Shown piece after piece: positions 9,497 through 20,299 of a stretch of DNA of 64,000 nt. The position numbers and the translations under genes are program-made. The first letter of the stretch is position 1. Each line of letters starts with the position of its first letter. The notes beneath the pieces were generated by a model, which was not told where the DNA came from, did not search any database, and saw nothing but the letters and a program-made list of their open reading frames with translations. The stretch comes from Berberis thunbergii. Taxonomy: Eukaryota > Streptophyta > Magnoliopsida > Ranunculales > Berberidaceae. Location: contig QNQO01000506.1 of NCBI GenBank assembly GCA_003290165.1, positions 372,001-436,000 of the forward strand. Direction: 5' to 3'.

Positions 9497-12400
9497 CTAA
9501 ACCATGATATCCTCATGTGACATAACACCCATATGAGCGGTGTGCTCATGAAAGACCTTGGGTGGTAATCCCTTAGTAAGCGGATCCGCAATCATGGAGT
9601 GTGTCCCAATATGCTCTATGAAAATCTGTTTATTCTCTACTCTCTCCTTCACAACCAGGAACTTTATGTCAATATGATTTGACCTAGACGAGCTCCTGTT
9701 GTTGTTGGCATATAAAACTGCTGACTTATTGTCACAATATAACTTTAGTGGTCTTTCTATGTCATTCAAAATGCGCAGCCCAGTGACAAAATAACGCAGC
9801 CATAATCCGTGGTTGGAGGCCTCAAAACACGCCACATATTCTGCTTCCATGGTGGAAGAAGCTATGAGTGTCTGTTTAGCACTTCTCCAAGAAATAGCTC
9901 CTCCAGCTAACAGATAAATGTAGCCTGATGTAGATTTTCTACTATCTTGGCATCCAGCAAAATCAGAATCAGCATACCCTATGATCTCCAACTGATCTGA
10001 TCTCTTGTATGTGAGCATGTAATCCTTAGTTCTCTGTAAATATCTCATAACCCGTTTAGCTGCTTTCCAGTGACTCATCCCAGGGTTATCCAAATATCTG
10101 CCAAGCATTCCAACAATGAATGCTATGTCTGGACGTGTACATACTTGAGCATACATAAGACTCCCAACAGCGGATGCATAGGGGATCTTTTGCATCTCTA
10201 CAACTTCAAGTTTAGTCTTAGGACACTGTTTAAGACTGAATTTATCTCCTTTAGATATAGGGGTATCTCCTGGTTTACAATCTTGCATGCCAAACCTTTT
10301 AAGCACTTTTTCTATATAGCCCTTTTGTGATAATCCAAGAATACCCCGAAAACGATCCCGGTATATCTGAATCCCTAAGACAAAAGAAGCTTCACCAAGA
10401 TCTTTCATTTCAAATTTCTTTGATAGAAATCTCTTGGTTTCGTGCAACATGTCTATATTATTAGTGGCAAGCAATATGTCATCAACATACAAAACCAAGA
10501 AGATATGCTTACTCCCACTGAACTTATGATACACACAGTTATCAACAACATTTGTCTTAAAACCAAACGAGACAATTACTTGATGAAATTTGTAGTACCA
10601 TTGACGGGAAGCTTGCTTGAGCCCATAGATGGATTTCTTTAGTCTGCAAACCATATTCTTTGGGTCTCCAGACACAAAGTTTTCTGGTTGCACCATATAA
10701 ATTGTTTCATCAATGTCGCCATTGAGAAATGCTGTTTTAACATCCATCTGATGCAACTCAAAGTCAAAATGTGCAACAAGAGCCATGATTGTCCTAAATG
10801 AGTCTTTTTTTGACACTGGAGAGAAAGTCTCTTTATAGTCGATGCCTTCCTTTTGAGTGAAGCCTTTAGCTACAAGACGAGCTTTATACCTTTCCACATT
10901 ACCTTTTGAGTCCTTCTTGGTTTTGAATATCCATTTACAACCAATAGGCTTTGTATTTTCAGGTAATGGGACAAGATCCCAAACTTGATTGTCTTGCATA
11001 GACTTGTACTCCTCATTCATAGCATCTATCCACTTTTGAGAGTTAGAATCCTGCATGGCTTGATGGAAGTTGATTGGATCATTTTCCACCAATCCATCAT
11101 TTTCCTCATGTTCTTCGAGAAATACCATATAATCATCCGGAATTGCTCTTCTCTTTTCTCTCGTGGATCTCCTTAATGGCATTTGATCTTGAGGTTGTTG
11201 AGTTTGTTCTTCTGGAATATTTAATTCAATTGGAGCAGGGAGTAGTTCAACATTGTCCTGTTGAGGTTCCAGATCTGCTTCTTGATCAATGACAGGTAGT
11301 GGAACATGTACATTGTCAACAACAGTAGTAGGAGTCGAAATTGATTCCTCCTCAAAGACAATGTCTCGTACCTGATTTTTCCCCCCAAACTCGACATCCT
11401 CAAAAAATGTTGCTGTCCCCGTTTCAAAAATGGACTTAATAGTGGGATTATAGAACTTGTAGCCCCTAGATCGCTCAGAGTAGCCAATGAAGTAGTTGCT
11501 CACTGTTTTGGAGTCCAATTTCTTTTCATTCGGCCGATAAGGCCTTGCTTCAGCTGGACATCCCCAAATGTGAAAATGCTTTAGACTAGGTTTTCTACCT
11601 GTCCAAAGTTCATAAGGTGTTTTGGCAGCCGCTTTAGTTGGTACTCTATTAAGGATGTAAGCTGCAGTCTTTAGTGCTTCTCCCCAGAGTGATTCAGGTA
11701 ATGTAGAATGACTGATCATACTCCTTACCATGTCCTTAAGAGTTCGGTTTCGTCTTTCAGCTACACCATTCATGCTAGGTGATCCCGGCATGGTGTACTG
11801 TGGGACGATTCCACATTCCTCTAGGAATTTAGCAAATGGTCCTGGACGTTGTTCACCGGAACCGTCATATCTGCCGTAATACTCACCACCACGGTCAGAC
11901 CTGACACTTTTAATTCGTTTGTTGAGTTGGTTCTCAACCTCAGCTTTGAAAGCTTTGAACATATCCAGTGACTCAGATTTCTCATAAATGAGATATAGGT
12001 ACCCATAGCGTGAGTAATCGTCTATGAATGATATAAAATATTGTTGACCATTCCAAGAAGCCGAAGGGAATGGTCCACAAATATCTGTGTGGATCAATTC
12101 TAAGACGTCTGAAGTTCTGTTTGCACCTAATCTCTTTTGTTTGGTCTGTTTTCCCTTGATGCACTCAATACAGACATCAAAGTCTGAAAAATCAAGAGAA
12201 TCTATTATGCCATCTGACACAAGTCTCTCCATTCTCGTTTTCGAGATATGTCCTAAACGTTTGTGCCATAGTTTTGATGAATTTCCTTCATTTAGCTTAC
12301 GCTTAGTACCACGTGATTCCACATGCAAGGTTACATTATATGAGGCAATAGTATCAAGAAGATATAGGTTATCAAATGTGCTTAATGAACCAGTACCAAT

Positions 12401-13552
12401 AATATTGGAATTTAATAAAAGACTAAATTGATTATTTCCAAATGAACAACAATATCCAAATTTGTCCAACAAGGAAATAGAAACCAAATTCCGTCTAAAT
12501 GACGGTACTACAAAAGTGTCTTTCAGTTCCAAATAACAACCAGTCCCTAAGAGTAACCTAAAGTTTCCTATTGCTTCCACTTCTACCGATTTTCCATCGC
12601 CCACGAAGATGCGTCTTTCAGCATCACTTGGCTTTCGGTAGCTCAGACAACCCTGCATAGAAACACTTATGTGAGTAGTAGCACCAGAATCTAACCACCA
12701 AGTGTTTCGAGGTACTGAAGCTAAGTTAACCTCAGAACAGACCAAAGCAAGAAACATACCCTTTTTAGCACGCCAAGCGTGATACTTGGTACATTCCTTC
12801 TTTACATGTCCAGGTTTCTTACAAAAGAAACAACCCTCATTTCCTTTCTGTTTCTTTTGTGCTGGACCCTTAGCAGCTTCATAATCCTTCTTTCGTTTTG
12901 TGCCCTTATCTTTAGAGGTGCTTGCAAAATGAACACTTTCTGTTCTGTCTTGCTTCAACCTGTCTTCCTCTTGTACACAGTAAGAAATGAGCTCATTAAG
13001 AGTCCATTTCTCCTTCTGACAGTTGTAACTGACCTTAAACTGACTGTACTGTGGAGGAAGTGATATTAAAACTAAATGCACGAGTAAGTCCTCAGACAAC
13101 TCAAGCTTCAGTGCTTTAAGTTTTGAAGCAAGATGAGACATCTCCATGATGTACTCTCTAATGTTTCCTTTGCCTTTATACTTTAATGAAATCAAGCTAG
13201 CTAAAAGTGTGCTTGTTTCAGCCTTATCGTTTTTAGCAAAACGCTTTTCAAGTTCAGTAAGGAACTCACTGGCATTGGTCACCCCTGCGGATATTGCACC
13301 CCTAAAGGCTTCTGGAATACCTCGCTTTATGAGCATGAGACTCATGCGATTGGAGCGTTCCCACTTCTCGAAGTATTTCCTGGCATCAGGAGTACTTACA
13401 TCTGTAAGAGGAGCGGGTTGCTCAATCCTTAAGGCAAGATCCAGATCCATACATCCAAGAACGATTAACACGTTCTCTTTCCAGTCCTTGAAGTTTGTCC
13501 CATTAAGCATGGGAATATTATTTACACCAGCAGATATACTAGTAGCAGACAT
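9497..13552 (-). CDS. Copia Gag-Pol polyprotein, 1351 aa, uninterrupted
   Basis: Encodes all proteins needed for Copia retrotransposition, cleaved by its own protease. Domains in order: Gag (residues about 10-210, [20 protein letters not shown] near the start); a CCHC knuckle [14 protein letters not shown] (about 240-253); aspartic protease [12 protein letters not shown] (about 285-296); GAG-pre-integrase [10 protein letters not shown] (about 430); integrase core with HTDICGPF (about 487) and [11 protein letters not shown]; reverse transcriptase with WVFKTK-type entry KWIFKTKKD and catalytic YVDD (about 1022-1025); RNase H with [20 protein letters not shown] (about 1190). Length and order match a complete Copia polyprotein. 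The start chosen is [12 protein letters not shown], which begins Gag just upstream of the conserved LNG-F-W motif. The key catalytic motifs noted here are present, so the element could be autonomous. Confidence 0.95.
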   Translation of the reverse strand: MSATSISAGVNNIPMLNGTNFKDWKENVLIVLGCMDLDLALRIEQPAPLTDVSTPDARKYFEKWERSNRMSLMLIKRGIPEAFRGAISAGVTNASEFLTELEKRFAKNDKAETSTLLASLISLKYKGKGNIREYIMEMSHLASKLKALKLELSEDLLVHLVLISLPPQYSQFKVSYNCQKEKWTLNELISYCVQEEDRLKQDRTESVHFASTSKDKGTKRKKDYEAAKGPAQKKQKGNEGCFFCKKPGHVKKECTKYHAWRAKKGMFLALVCSEVNLASVPRNTWWLDSGATTHISVSMQGCLSYRKPSDAERRIFVGDGKSVEVEAIGNFRLLLGTGCYLELKDTFVVPSFRRNLVSISLLDKFGYCCSFGNNQFSLLLNSNIIGTGSLSTFDNLYLLDTIASYNVTLHVESRGTKRKLNEGNSSKLWHKRLGHISKTRMERLVSDGIIDSLDFSDFDVCIECIKGKQTKQKRLGANRTSDVLELIHTDICGPFPSASWNGQQYFISFIDDYSRYGYLYLIYEKSESLDMFKAFKAEVENQLNKRIKSVRSDRGGEYYGRYDGSGEQRPGPFAKFLEECGIVPQYTMPGSPSMNGVAERRNRTLKDMVRSMISHSTLPESLWGEALKTAAYILNRVPTKAAAKTPYELWTGRKPSLKHFHIWGCPAEARPYRPNEKKLDSKTVSNYFIGYSERSRGYKFYNPTIKSIFETGTATFFEDVEFGGKNQVRDIVFEEESISTPTTVVDNVHVPLPVIDQEADLEPQQDNVELLPAPIELNIPEEQTQQPQDQMPLRRSTREKRRAIPDDYMVFLEEHEENDGLVENDPINFHQAMQDSNSQKWIDAMNEEYKSMQDNQVWDLVPLPENTKPIGCKWIFKTKKDSKGNVERYKARLVAKGFTQKEGIDYKETFSPVSKKDSFRTIMALVAHFDFELHQMDVKTAFLNGDIDETIYMVQPENFVSGDPKNMVCRLKKSIYGLKQASRQWYYKFHQVIVSFGFKTNVVDNCVYHKFSGSKHIFLVLYVDDILLATNNIDMLHETKRFLSKKFEMKDLGEASFVLGIQIYRDRFRGILGLSQKGYIEKVLKRFGMQDCKPGDTPISKGDKFSLKQCPKTKLEVVEMQKIPYASAVGSLMYAQVCTRPDIAFIVGMLGRYLDNPGMSHWKAAKRVMRYLQRTKDYMLTYKRSDQLEIIGYADSDFAGCQDSRKSTSGYIYLLAGGAISWRSAKQTLIASSTMEAEYVACFEASNHGLWLRYFVTGLRILNDIERPLKLYCDNKSAVLYANNNRSSSRSNHIDIKFLVVKERVENKQIFIEHIGTHSMIADPLTKGLPPKVFHEHTAHMGVMSHEDIMV

Positions 13553-14936
13553 ATTAGCTGTACAGAGAATAAATTACATAAATAACATATTCACGTCATT
13601 ATTCAATTGCATAAACTTTTAAATTCATACAATAGGTAAATAAAAAACCCACATTAAGATACCTAACACAGGATTGTTATTTAGTCTTTGGACAGAAATA
13701 TCAATCTGTAAGTGGTACTCTTCGTACAAAATGAAACCGGCCTAATATTATGCCTTTCTTTGGACTGACATAATAAAAGCATGGTAAAGTAAACTTTATC
13801 ACATATTTAAGACTAGGGACTATCCGGTCAAAACAATCTTCCTTTGGGCCGATTGTTTCACATGGAAGTAGCATGCTCACTTATTTAAAATCAACCAATA
13901 TTTTCTAATAGTGGTTGCTTTGGCAACATATTAGTTAAATGGTGTAAATTTTAAATAAGGAACACAATAGTGATACATGAAACCAAAATTATATTCTATG
14001 TATAAATAAAATATAGCCATTAATACAATTAAAACATGGGTCTAAATAAAATATAGCCACATTACATAGGTCCCAACACTTTAAAACAATATTACCAACA
14101 GCAACAGGCCCAATAGTCAAAGTAAAATGTACTAACAGGCTCAATTATTAATAACAGCAACAGGCCCAATAGTCAAAGTAAAATGTACTAACAGACCCAA
14201 TTATTAATAACAGCAACAGGCCCAATAGGTGAACAGTCACAAGGCCCGTGAACAGTCACTATACAAGCCCAACATTCGCCAGGCCCAACAGTGAATAGTT
14301 GCGGTCAATGGTGAACAGTCGCGGTCAATGTGAACAGTAACGGTCAATGTGAACAGTAATTTTTTTAAAAATTGCATAATCGTAGATACTGTTCACTGTA
14401 ACAGTGAAATCGTTTTCACTATTCACTGTTCGCCGTTTACTATTCACTGTAACACGTATCACTGTTCACCGTAACGATGGCACTGTTCATCGTAACGGTG
14501 TCACTGTTCACGAAATAGCAAACACTGTTCACGAAATCGTAAACACTGTAACAGTAAAACCGGATTTTTTTTTTTTTTTTTAATACATCTATTTTACCTT
14601 GATCCAAATTGTAATCTATTTCAATAGGAAATACAATTACACTCACAATGAAACAGTGAAGACAATTGTCATGAATACATATCACTGTAGGTCCAGATCA
14701 TGCTATATCAATCACTGTATTAATACATAATCCATAATCACTGTATTCATGCTATTCATATGAATCTATAATCATGTCTTTATAATCATGTCCAAATACA
14801 TAAACTATATGAATCTATAATCATAAATAACATATAGTATTCAATTGCCTTGATATTATATGAATGTATATATATCACTGTATGAATCAAATAATCACTG
14901 TATGTTTTCCTTTATAATTTCACATGGAATCAACAA
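13553..14936 (-). other. Copia 5' leader with internal repeats
   Basis: About 1.4 kb between the primer site and gag. It contains a 56-bp unit repeated about 2.3 times (roughly 14097-14223). Next comes a cluster of GAACAGT units (14229-14355) facing a cluster of ACTGTTCAC units (14390-14560), which could pair in the RNA. A T-run lies at 14567-14581. No protein is seen. Confidence 0.6.
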
Positions 14937-14941
14937 GAGTT

Positions 14942-14955
14942 GCTCTGATACCAAT
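14942..14955 (-). other. Primer-binding site of the Copia element
   Basis: On the minus strand, immediately inside the 5' LTR, the sequence reads TTGGTATCAGAGC. This matches the usual complement of initiator Met-tRNA used by plant Copia elements. Confidence 0.85.
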
Positions 14956-15413
14956 TGTTGTATTAAATCATACGCTTAAGACTCTAGTTGATTCAATGGA
15001 AATAAGAAGAACAGAAACATACCGGATCGATCCATAGCGATTTCCCCGTTGATTGTGATGAGTTTGGATTGTTTGGATCTTCCGATTGATTCAAGCGTTT
15101 TCCCTTAGATCTCTGTTGAGAGGATACAGAAAATAATTCCAAAGTTTTTGTTCTTTCTACGCATACGCTCAATCGGGGACCCATCCTATTTATAATGTCC
15201 ATAAGTCACAACCCTTCAAATTACGGGCTGTGAATTTCCAATTCTGCCCCTCATTGAATTAGAAATTACATCCTTATTTACACCATGTTATTTATTAATA
15301 CCTTATAGTCCAATACCCCTATTAGATCACATATATTTAAATGGACTATACTTTAAGATAGCAATACACATTATATTACATATGTGTGCCCACTTTATTG
15401 GATTTGTCCAACA
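14956..15413 (-). repeat. 5' LTR of the Copia element
   Basis: 458 bp, one visible difference from 8646-9103. It contains the promoter of the element; on the minus strand a possible TATA-like stretch TATAAATAG lies near 15187-15195. Confidence 0.95.
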
Positions 15414-15442
15414 CTCTCCATTATGTTCAACTTTCACACCCT
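15414..15442. repeat. 29-bp target duplication flanking Copia (right copy)
   Basis: Exact repeat of 8617-8645. Root-cap exon 2 continues directly from it. Confidence 0.9.
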
Positions 15443-15943
15443 TGTTCTTGCAGCCAAGAAAACCCCTCACTGGGACAACATTGTTGATGCTCTTGCAGTT
15501 ATGTGGGATGGTAAGTCAGTTGAAGCACCAATGGACGGAGAGGCTGAATGGAGGAAATAGATGGAGTAAGGGATGTGGTAGTAGAGCGTACCGATGATAC
15601 CAATAGCGTGAAAGTGACTGTCACTGGACTAGCTGAAGTGGATGTGAAAGTGACACCCATTCACGCTGAAGAGAACAGGATGCACAACTACCAGCTACCA
15701 TCAGATGATTCGTTTGCTCACTTGGAAACTGAGTTCAGGTTTGTCAAACTGACTGATTTCGCGGAAGGTGTTCTAGGACAAACATATAGACCAGAGTATG
15801 TTAGCCCAGTCAAGGTTGGTGTTTCTATGCCATTGATGGGAAGAGAGGATAAGTACCGTACTCCGTCCCTCCTGTCGCCTCTCTGCAAACTATGTAGATT
15901 CCAGGGAATGCAAAACATATTTCAGGTGGTGACTCGACATTGA

Positions 15944-17490
15944 TGACTATATTGCTTCTCTGTTACTGTCTTACTGATACAACTGGACTTCCTCATTGAT
16001 TTTTTTTTTTTGTTAACATTCTTATGTGGATGTTAATTTGGCAGTTGACAATGAATAATGTAGACAAGGGTTGTCTGCATTGGCTGTTGGAGTATTTATT
16101 CCACAAATAATTCATGTAATTGATTGTAATCTCACTCTGAGAGCAAATAAAATTTCATTATTCAATTTTAAACTGTATTCAAGTTGTTTAATTGTGGCTG
16201 TTATACTAGCGTCTTTTGAAATGAGTTTCATAGTTGTGATGTTATATGTGGATGTTACATAATGATCAAATGCCCTAAAGCCATCAAAGAAAATAGGAAA
16301 TTTTTTGTAGTTTAAAACAAAATGATCAAATACCCTAAAGCCATAAAGCTGGTAAAAAACTCGTACAAGCAAATAGTTTAAAACAATATTTAAGTAAAAT
16401 ATAAATCAGTAACATACACATAAACAAACATGTGAAGTGGAAATACATGAGACAAATATATTAGGATAAACTAAATCAGTAAATCACAAATAAATATGCA
16501 TATTAGGATCAAATATAAATCAACAAAATATAAATAAAACTAAAAATGTATATACAAAATTAGTAAAATATAAATATTACATATTAGGACCAAATATAGA
16601 AAATAAATATATATATTAAGTTCAAATACAAATCAGTAAAATATAAATAAATTTTCATGTGAACCAGAAAAAAAATGATAAGACAATTGAAGCAGAATGG
16701 TCGCAAAGCAGAAAACGGGAGAAGCATGATGGCATGGCTAGATTTAAAGATTGTTGTACTGAGTTTAAGTGAATCATTATTCTGAGTGTGAGTGATTTGT
16801 CTGGTTACTCCATTAACCAACAATACTTGAGCCATTATATACCAACAACACCTCAAAAACTGCTGGCAACATTTGAGACCAGAATGGTTAAGGGATTAAA
16901 AAAAAATTGTAAAATGTTGTGTACTTATAGAATACTACAACAATCAAAACAAATTAATAATGTAATATACAACTTCAAGTAAAAAGGTTAAAAGTTACAA
17001 CAAAATAAATTTTAAAAATATCAAGAAAGGAAACGGAAGAGGATACAAAGAACATTTTGAGAAAGAAGCAATCACCTCAAGAACCAAGAAGACGCCACCA
17101 TGAGTCCTATCTCAATACTGACTTAATCCAATTAAACATGAAAGAATGGAGATTTCATCCAAACAAAGATTCACCTAGTAAAAGATGAACTAAGAACTTG
17201 GTGGAATTAGCGTTGAAGGGAGTTAGATGAACTAAGAACTTGGTGTTTGTGCAAGATTCACATAAAAGATCGTAAAACCCTAACTCTTGTTTCATTAAAG
17301 AATAAACGAAAGTCTGAGAATTACCCTTCCTCCATAACAACTCAATCCCTAAGAAACACAAAATATGGCTAAACCCCTAACTCTTGATTTCACCTAAAGA
17401 AACTGAGAAATGGAGGAAAAGAAATCACTTAAAGACAACTCCATCGACTTCTCTATCAAGTGAAAAATACAATCAATCCCCTTAAGAAAA
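15944..17490. other. AT-rich spacer with small tandem repeats
   Basis: This starts with the 3' UTR of root-cap copy 2. A unit of about 60 bp beginning AATGATCAAAT is present twice at about 16261-16320 and 16321-16385. From 16390 to 16660 there are imperfect repeats built on ATATTAGGA and CAAATATAAATC. No gene is supported. Confidence 0.6.
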
Positions 17491-17866
17491 TGTCACGACT
17501 GGAAAATGAATGAAAAGTGAAAGGGGGAAAAGAGGAGCCAATTAGTTAATGGCGCGAAAATGGGCGCCAAATCAAATTTTCAAATAGAAAAAGTAGTATT
17601 GTAGTTATAGTTTTAGAGTTGGTTAAAGTCACGCGGATTGAACACGTGGCACTCATCCGACGATGATCCTTAAAACTCTGTTAGCTTTCCTGTTGTTAAA
17701 TAGAGATGAAGAGAAACAACAAGCTGATTGAAGAGAATTGTTAGGCTCAGTTCAAAGTGAACTTAATTGAGAGAATACCCTGTAATCTTCATTTTTCATT
17801 CCAAATTCTATCCATTTGTTTTTCATTTTGTTATCAATTACTTGCCAAATAGTCACGATTGTGACA
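17491..17866 (+). repeat. 5' LTR of the small Ty3-type element
   Basis: Starts TGTCACGACT and ends CACGATTGTGACA, giving short inverted termini TGTCACGA and TTGTGACA. It is followed at once by the primer site. Confidence 0.85.
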
Positions 17867-17906
17867 ATTGGTATCGAAGCCGTTGCAATCCACCAATCGA
17901 GCAACC

Positions 17907-18480
17907 ATGAAAATCATATCAGAAGAGATGGAAGCCTTCATGGAGGAGACTAGGAAGAGCCAGATCGAGACATCAGGACAGATCGAACTCCTGAAAATAG
18001 AGTTGAAAAGGCTTGCTCAATCTCAAGAGGCTCATGAGAAGGGATTGGATGCTCGATTTGAACAAATTGTTCAATTGATTCAGAACAATCAAGAGGTTTC
18101 CGGATCTGTTGGATCAAGTGCTTCTTCCACCTCTCAAATCGCAAATCCAATTGTGCCACTCAATAGATCAATCTCCCATAATCCTTGGGAGACCTCTGGT
18201 ACGTATCACAGAGTCCATAAACTAGAAATTTCTCAATTTGATGGTTCGAACTTTAAGTCATGGATTAGGGAGTGTTAAAGGTATTTTGAATTTTATGACG
18301 TGTTGGAAAAAAAATAAGGTAGCTCTTGCTTCAATTCACTTAAGTGGTAGAATGGATTCATGATTTTCAGACTACTGGTTGATAAGGACAACCTCCATTG
18401 GGAACCATTTGTCCATGATCCATGTGAGAAATTTGAGGGTGTTGCCTTAGCTGACTTTGTTGAAACTGAGCCACCTGTTA
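17907..18480 (+). pseudogene. Ty3 Gag fragment
   Basis: The frame from 17907 begins MKIISEEMEAFMEETRKSQ, a helical N-terminal region, then LEISQFDGSNFKSWIREC, typical of the start of a Ty3 Gag core. It stops at 18278. Recognisable Gag continues with lesions (RYFEFYDV, ASIHLSGRM, then DNLHWEPFVHDPCEKFEG near 18384-18437) to about 18480. The Gag core is broken by at least two stops and a shift. Confidence 0.7.
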
Positions 18481-18494
18481 TGTATTATACAAGT

Positions 18495-18680
18495 GAAGAG
18501 TTAGAACACACTCGGAAGGTATATGATGAAATGCCTACAAGGGATGTTGAGAGTCCTGGGGAGGCCTTGGATTTCCTCCACGAAATACAAATTTTGAATG
18601 ATACAGTTAGACCAGACAAGATAACTATAGCAAATGTCATTTTTACTTGTGTTTCTCTTGTTGCGATTGGTCAGGTTTTA
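18495..18680 (+). pseudogene. PPR-protein-like fragment inside the Ty3 element
   Basis: Within an open frame, EELEHTRKVYDEMPTRDV then EALDFLHEIQ then TVRPDKITIANVIFTCVS matches the repeat pattern of plant PLS-type pentatricopeptide proteins (ARKVFDEMP-RDV, EAL-LF-EMQ, V-PD-IT--NV). Residues normally lying between RDV and EAL are missing, so the piece is deleted internally. Native PPR proteins act in organelle RNA processing; this fragment has no expected function. Confidence 0.55.
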
Positions 18681-18792
18681 AATTTGTTGCCTAGTCAAGC
18701 GAGGCTCCAAATAGTCACTTACTCTTCTCGGATAAAGGTTAAGATGAAAGTTCAGGTCATTTACTTTTGTGTGATATTGGCAGAAAAATAAA

Positions 18793-18860
18793 TCAAAGAG
18801 CTGTCGAGCACAAAGAATTTTAAAGAAGACGTGGTGTTTTCAAAGAGCTGTCGAGCACAC
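18793..18860. repeat. Short direct repeat at the junction of captured pieces
   Basis: CAAAGAGCTGTCGAGCACA occurs at about 18794 and again at about 18840, between the PPR-like piece and the proteasome piece. It may reflect template switching where the captured segments were joined. Confidence 0.6.
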
Positions 18861-18861
18861 T

Positions 18862-19145
18862 TTTAGCTTGGAAGGCAAATGCAGCAGGAAAAAAATTCAT
18901 ACTCTATGTAAGAGGTTTTGGAGAAAATCTATAAGAAGACATCTGGCATAGAAATAGTGAAGCTAGGCATACGTGCACTACTAAAGATTGTTGAAAGTGG
19001 AGGCACAAACATAGAGATGGCTGTGATGACCATAAAAAATGGGTTGTGCCAGTTGGAGGAATCTGAAATTGCAGCCACCATCACTGACATTGAAGTAGAG
19101 GTACTAATGCATAGTGCTACATCTAATGAAGCTAGTAAATCTTAA
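18862..19145 (+). pseudogene. 20S proteasome subunit alpha-7 C-terminal fragment inside the Ty3 element
   Basis: The translation reads AWKANAAG, then after lesions EVLEKIYKKTSG, VKLGIRALLKIVESGG, NIEMAVMT and LCQLEESEI. This is the conserved C-terminal part of the plant alpha-7 (PAD-type) subunit of the 20S proteasome ring. A stop codon interrupts the frame before EVLEK, and the N-terminal two thirds are missing. The remaining frame (18918-19145) is open. No intron is seen within it, compatible with capture from mRNA. The native gene is not in this window. Confidence 0.8.
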
Positions 19146-19382
19146 CAAATAAATGACTTGGATGGAGATGGTGATAGTAGACCTCAAACATTGCGTACTA
19201 GCATTAAACCCAAGACTACTGACCTAAAATATGGGGCACTTCAGGAGATAGAAGCTGCTATACAAAATTTTGAAGGGAATACTGATGAAAACTTAATGCA
19301 ACTTCCTTCTTTGATCGTACGTCACATCAAGATTTAGATTTTTCAATCCTTGAGGACAAGGATTTGGCAAAAGGGAGGGCAT
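19146..19382 (+). other. 3' part of the Ty3 element with polypurine tract
   Basis: Non-recognised sequence, then AAAAGGGAGGGCAT just before the right LTR. The tract marks the plus-strand priming site. Confidence 0.55.
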
Positions 19383-19762
19383 TGTCACGACTAGAAAATG
19401 AATGAAAAAGTGAAAGGGGGAAAATAGGAGCCAATTAGTTAATGGCATGAAAATGGGCACCAAATCAAATGTTCAAATAGAAAAGTAGTTTTGTAGTTCT
19501 AGTTTTAGAGTTGGTTAAAGTCACGCGGATCGCACACGTGGCGCTCATCCAATGGTGATCCTTAAAACTCTGTTAGCTTTCTTGTTGTTAAATAGGAATG
19601 AAGAGAAACAGGGAAACAACAAGCTGATAGAAGAGAATTGTTAGGCTCAATTCAGAGTGAACTTGAGAGAATACCCTGTAATCTTCATTTTTCATTCCAA
19701 ATTCTATCCATCTGTTTTTCATTTTGTTATCAATTACTTGCCAAATGGTCACGTTTGTGAAA
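19383..19762 (+). repeat. 3' LTR of the small Ty3-type element
   Basis: Matches 17491-17866 with scattered substitutions and indels. The terminal CA is changed (TGTGAAA). Confidence 0.8.
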
Positions 19763-20299
19763 AACAAACAACATAAAATGAAGGCTTTATTTTTTGGTTG
19801 GGATCAATTACCGTTGGAGGTGACTCTAGTGATGAATTGATCTGTATGCTCAATCGCTGCTAAGGGCACACTGTATTCTTAAAGTTGTCAAAGTGGGTTG
19901 CCCTATGGAGTAAGTGAGGGATCTACAAGCTCAATATCCTTGCTTTGTACTGGATGAACACTTACCGAGTGGAGAGAGATGGCAAGTTGCGGTACTCATA
20001 CACGCGAGTGGGCCTTTCTTTTATCTGAGAAGATAATCCATCTCGAGTTTATGGAAAGCGGTAAGCTTAGACATTCGATCTTTCCGTTCTTAGGTTAGCG
20101 AAAGCATCCGCGTCCCTTCGCGTTGTATAAAATCCTTCTTGTGGTACGCATATATATAGCTTTCATTCTCAAAGCAAACAGTTCATAAAAGGACTCAAGT
20201 TGAAAAAAACTAATTTTTTTGGTTCTTGGAACCCAAGTTTGATCTTCCTTTCTTTTCTTGGTAAGCTTGGGTGGATTCTTACGAGGGCGATTTGTTCTC
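19763..20299. other. Unassigned sequence preceding the psaA copy
   Basis: About 540 bp with higher GC than its neighbours and no recognised gene. It might be organelle-derived along with the psaA copy, possibly through mitochondrial DNA, but nothing in it proves that. A 70-codon minus-strand frame at 20095-20307 ([14 protein letters not shown]) is not recognised. Confidence 0.4.

Larger units (their letters stand above)
8646..15413 (-). mobile_element. Near-intact Ty1/Copia LTR retrotransposon
   Basis: The element is 6.77 kb and transcribed on the minus strand, so its 5' LTR is 14956-15413 and its 3' LTR 8646-9103. LTRs are 458 bp each, end in TG...CA, and differ at one position that I can see (9060 G versus 15370 A). 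A Met-tRNA-type primer site and a purine tract are in place, and the gag-pol frame is uninterrupted. This is the youngest insertion in the window by LTR identity. Confidence 0.95.
4020..15943 (+). pseudogene. Root-cap family gene copy 2, disrupted by hAT and Copia insertions
   Basis: A tandem paralogue of the gene at 371. Exon 1 starts at 4020 (MSKMRSYILV, signal-peptide-like) and shifts frame near 4185 inside the Gly-Asn repeat. It is cut at 4338 by a hAT element and resumes at 7935 with Gly-Asn units and the Cys cluster. A TGA at 8302-8304 replaces the Cys codon seen in copy 1. Exon 2 starts at 8417 after an AG. It carries an early TAA in TC(stop)GYGS, then frameshifts, is cut by Copia after 8645, and resumes at 15443. 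It ends at 15943 with the conserved HNYQLP...TYRPEYVSPVK...CRFQGMQ tail (open frame 15548-15943). A TAG and a frameshift near 15559 break the piece before that. The multiple lesions mean no full protein can be made. Confidence 0.9.
17491..19762 (+). mobile_element. Small Ty3-type LTR element carrying host gene fragments
   Basis: LTRs lie at 17491-17866 and 19383-19762. They begin TGTCACGACT and are clearly the same sequence with many differences and small indels, so the insertion is old. A primer site TTGGTATCGAAGCC follows the left LTR, and a purine tract AAAAGGGAGGGCAT precedes the right one. Inside are a Gag start and pieces that are not retrotransposon sequence. Protease, RT and integrase are missing. 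No clean 5-bp target duplication is visible. Confidence 0.85.

Noticed and set aside
13146..13622. 158-codon plus-strand frame
   Set aside because: It is antisense to the Copia gag frame and has no resemblance to a known protein.
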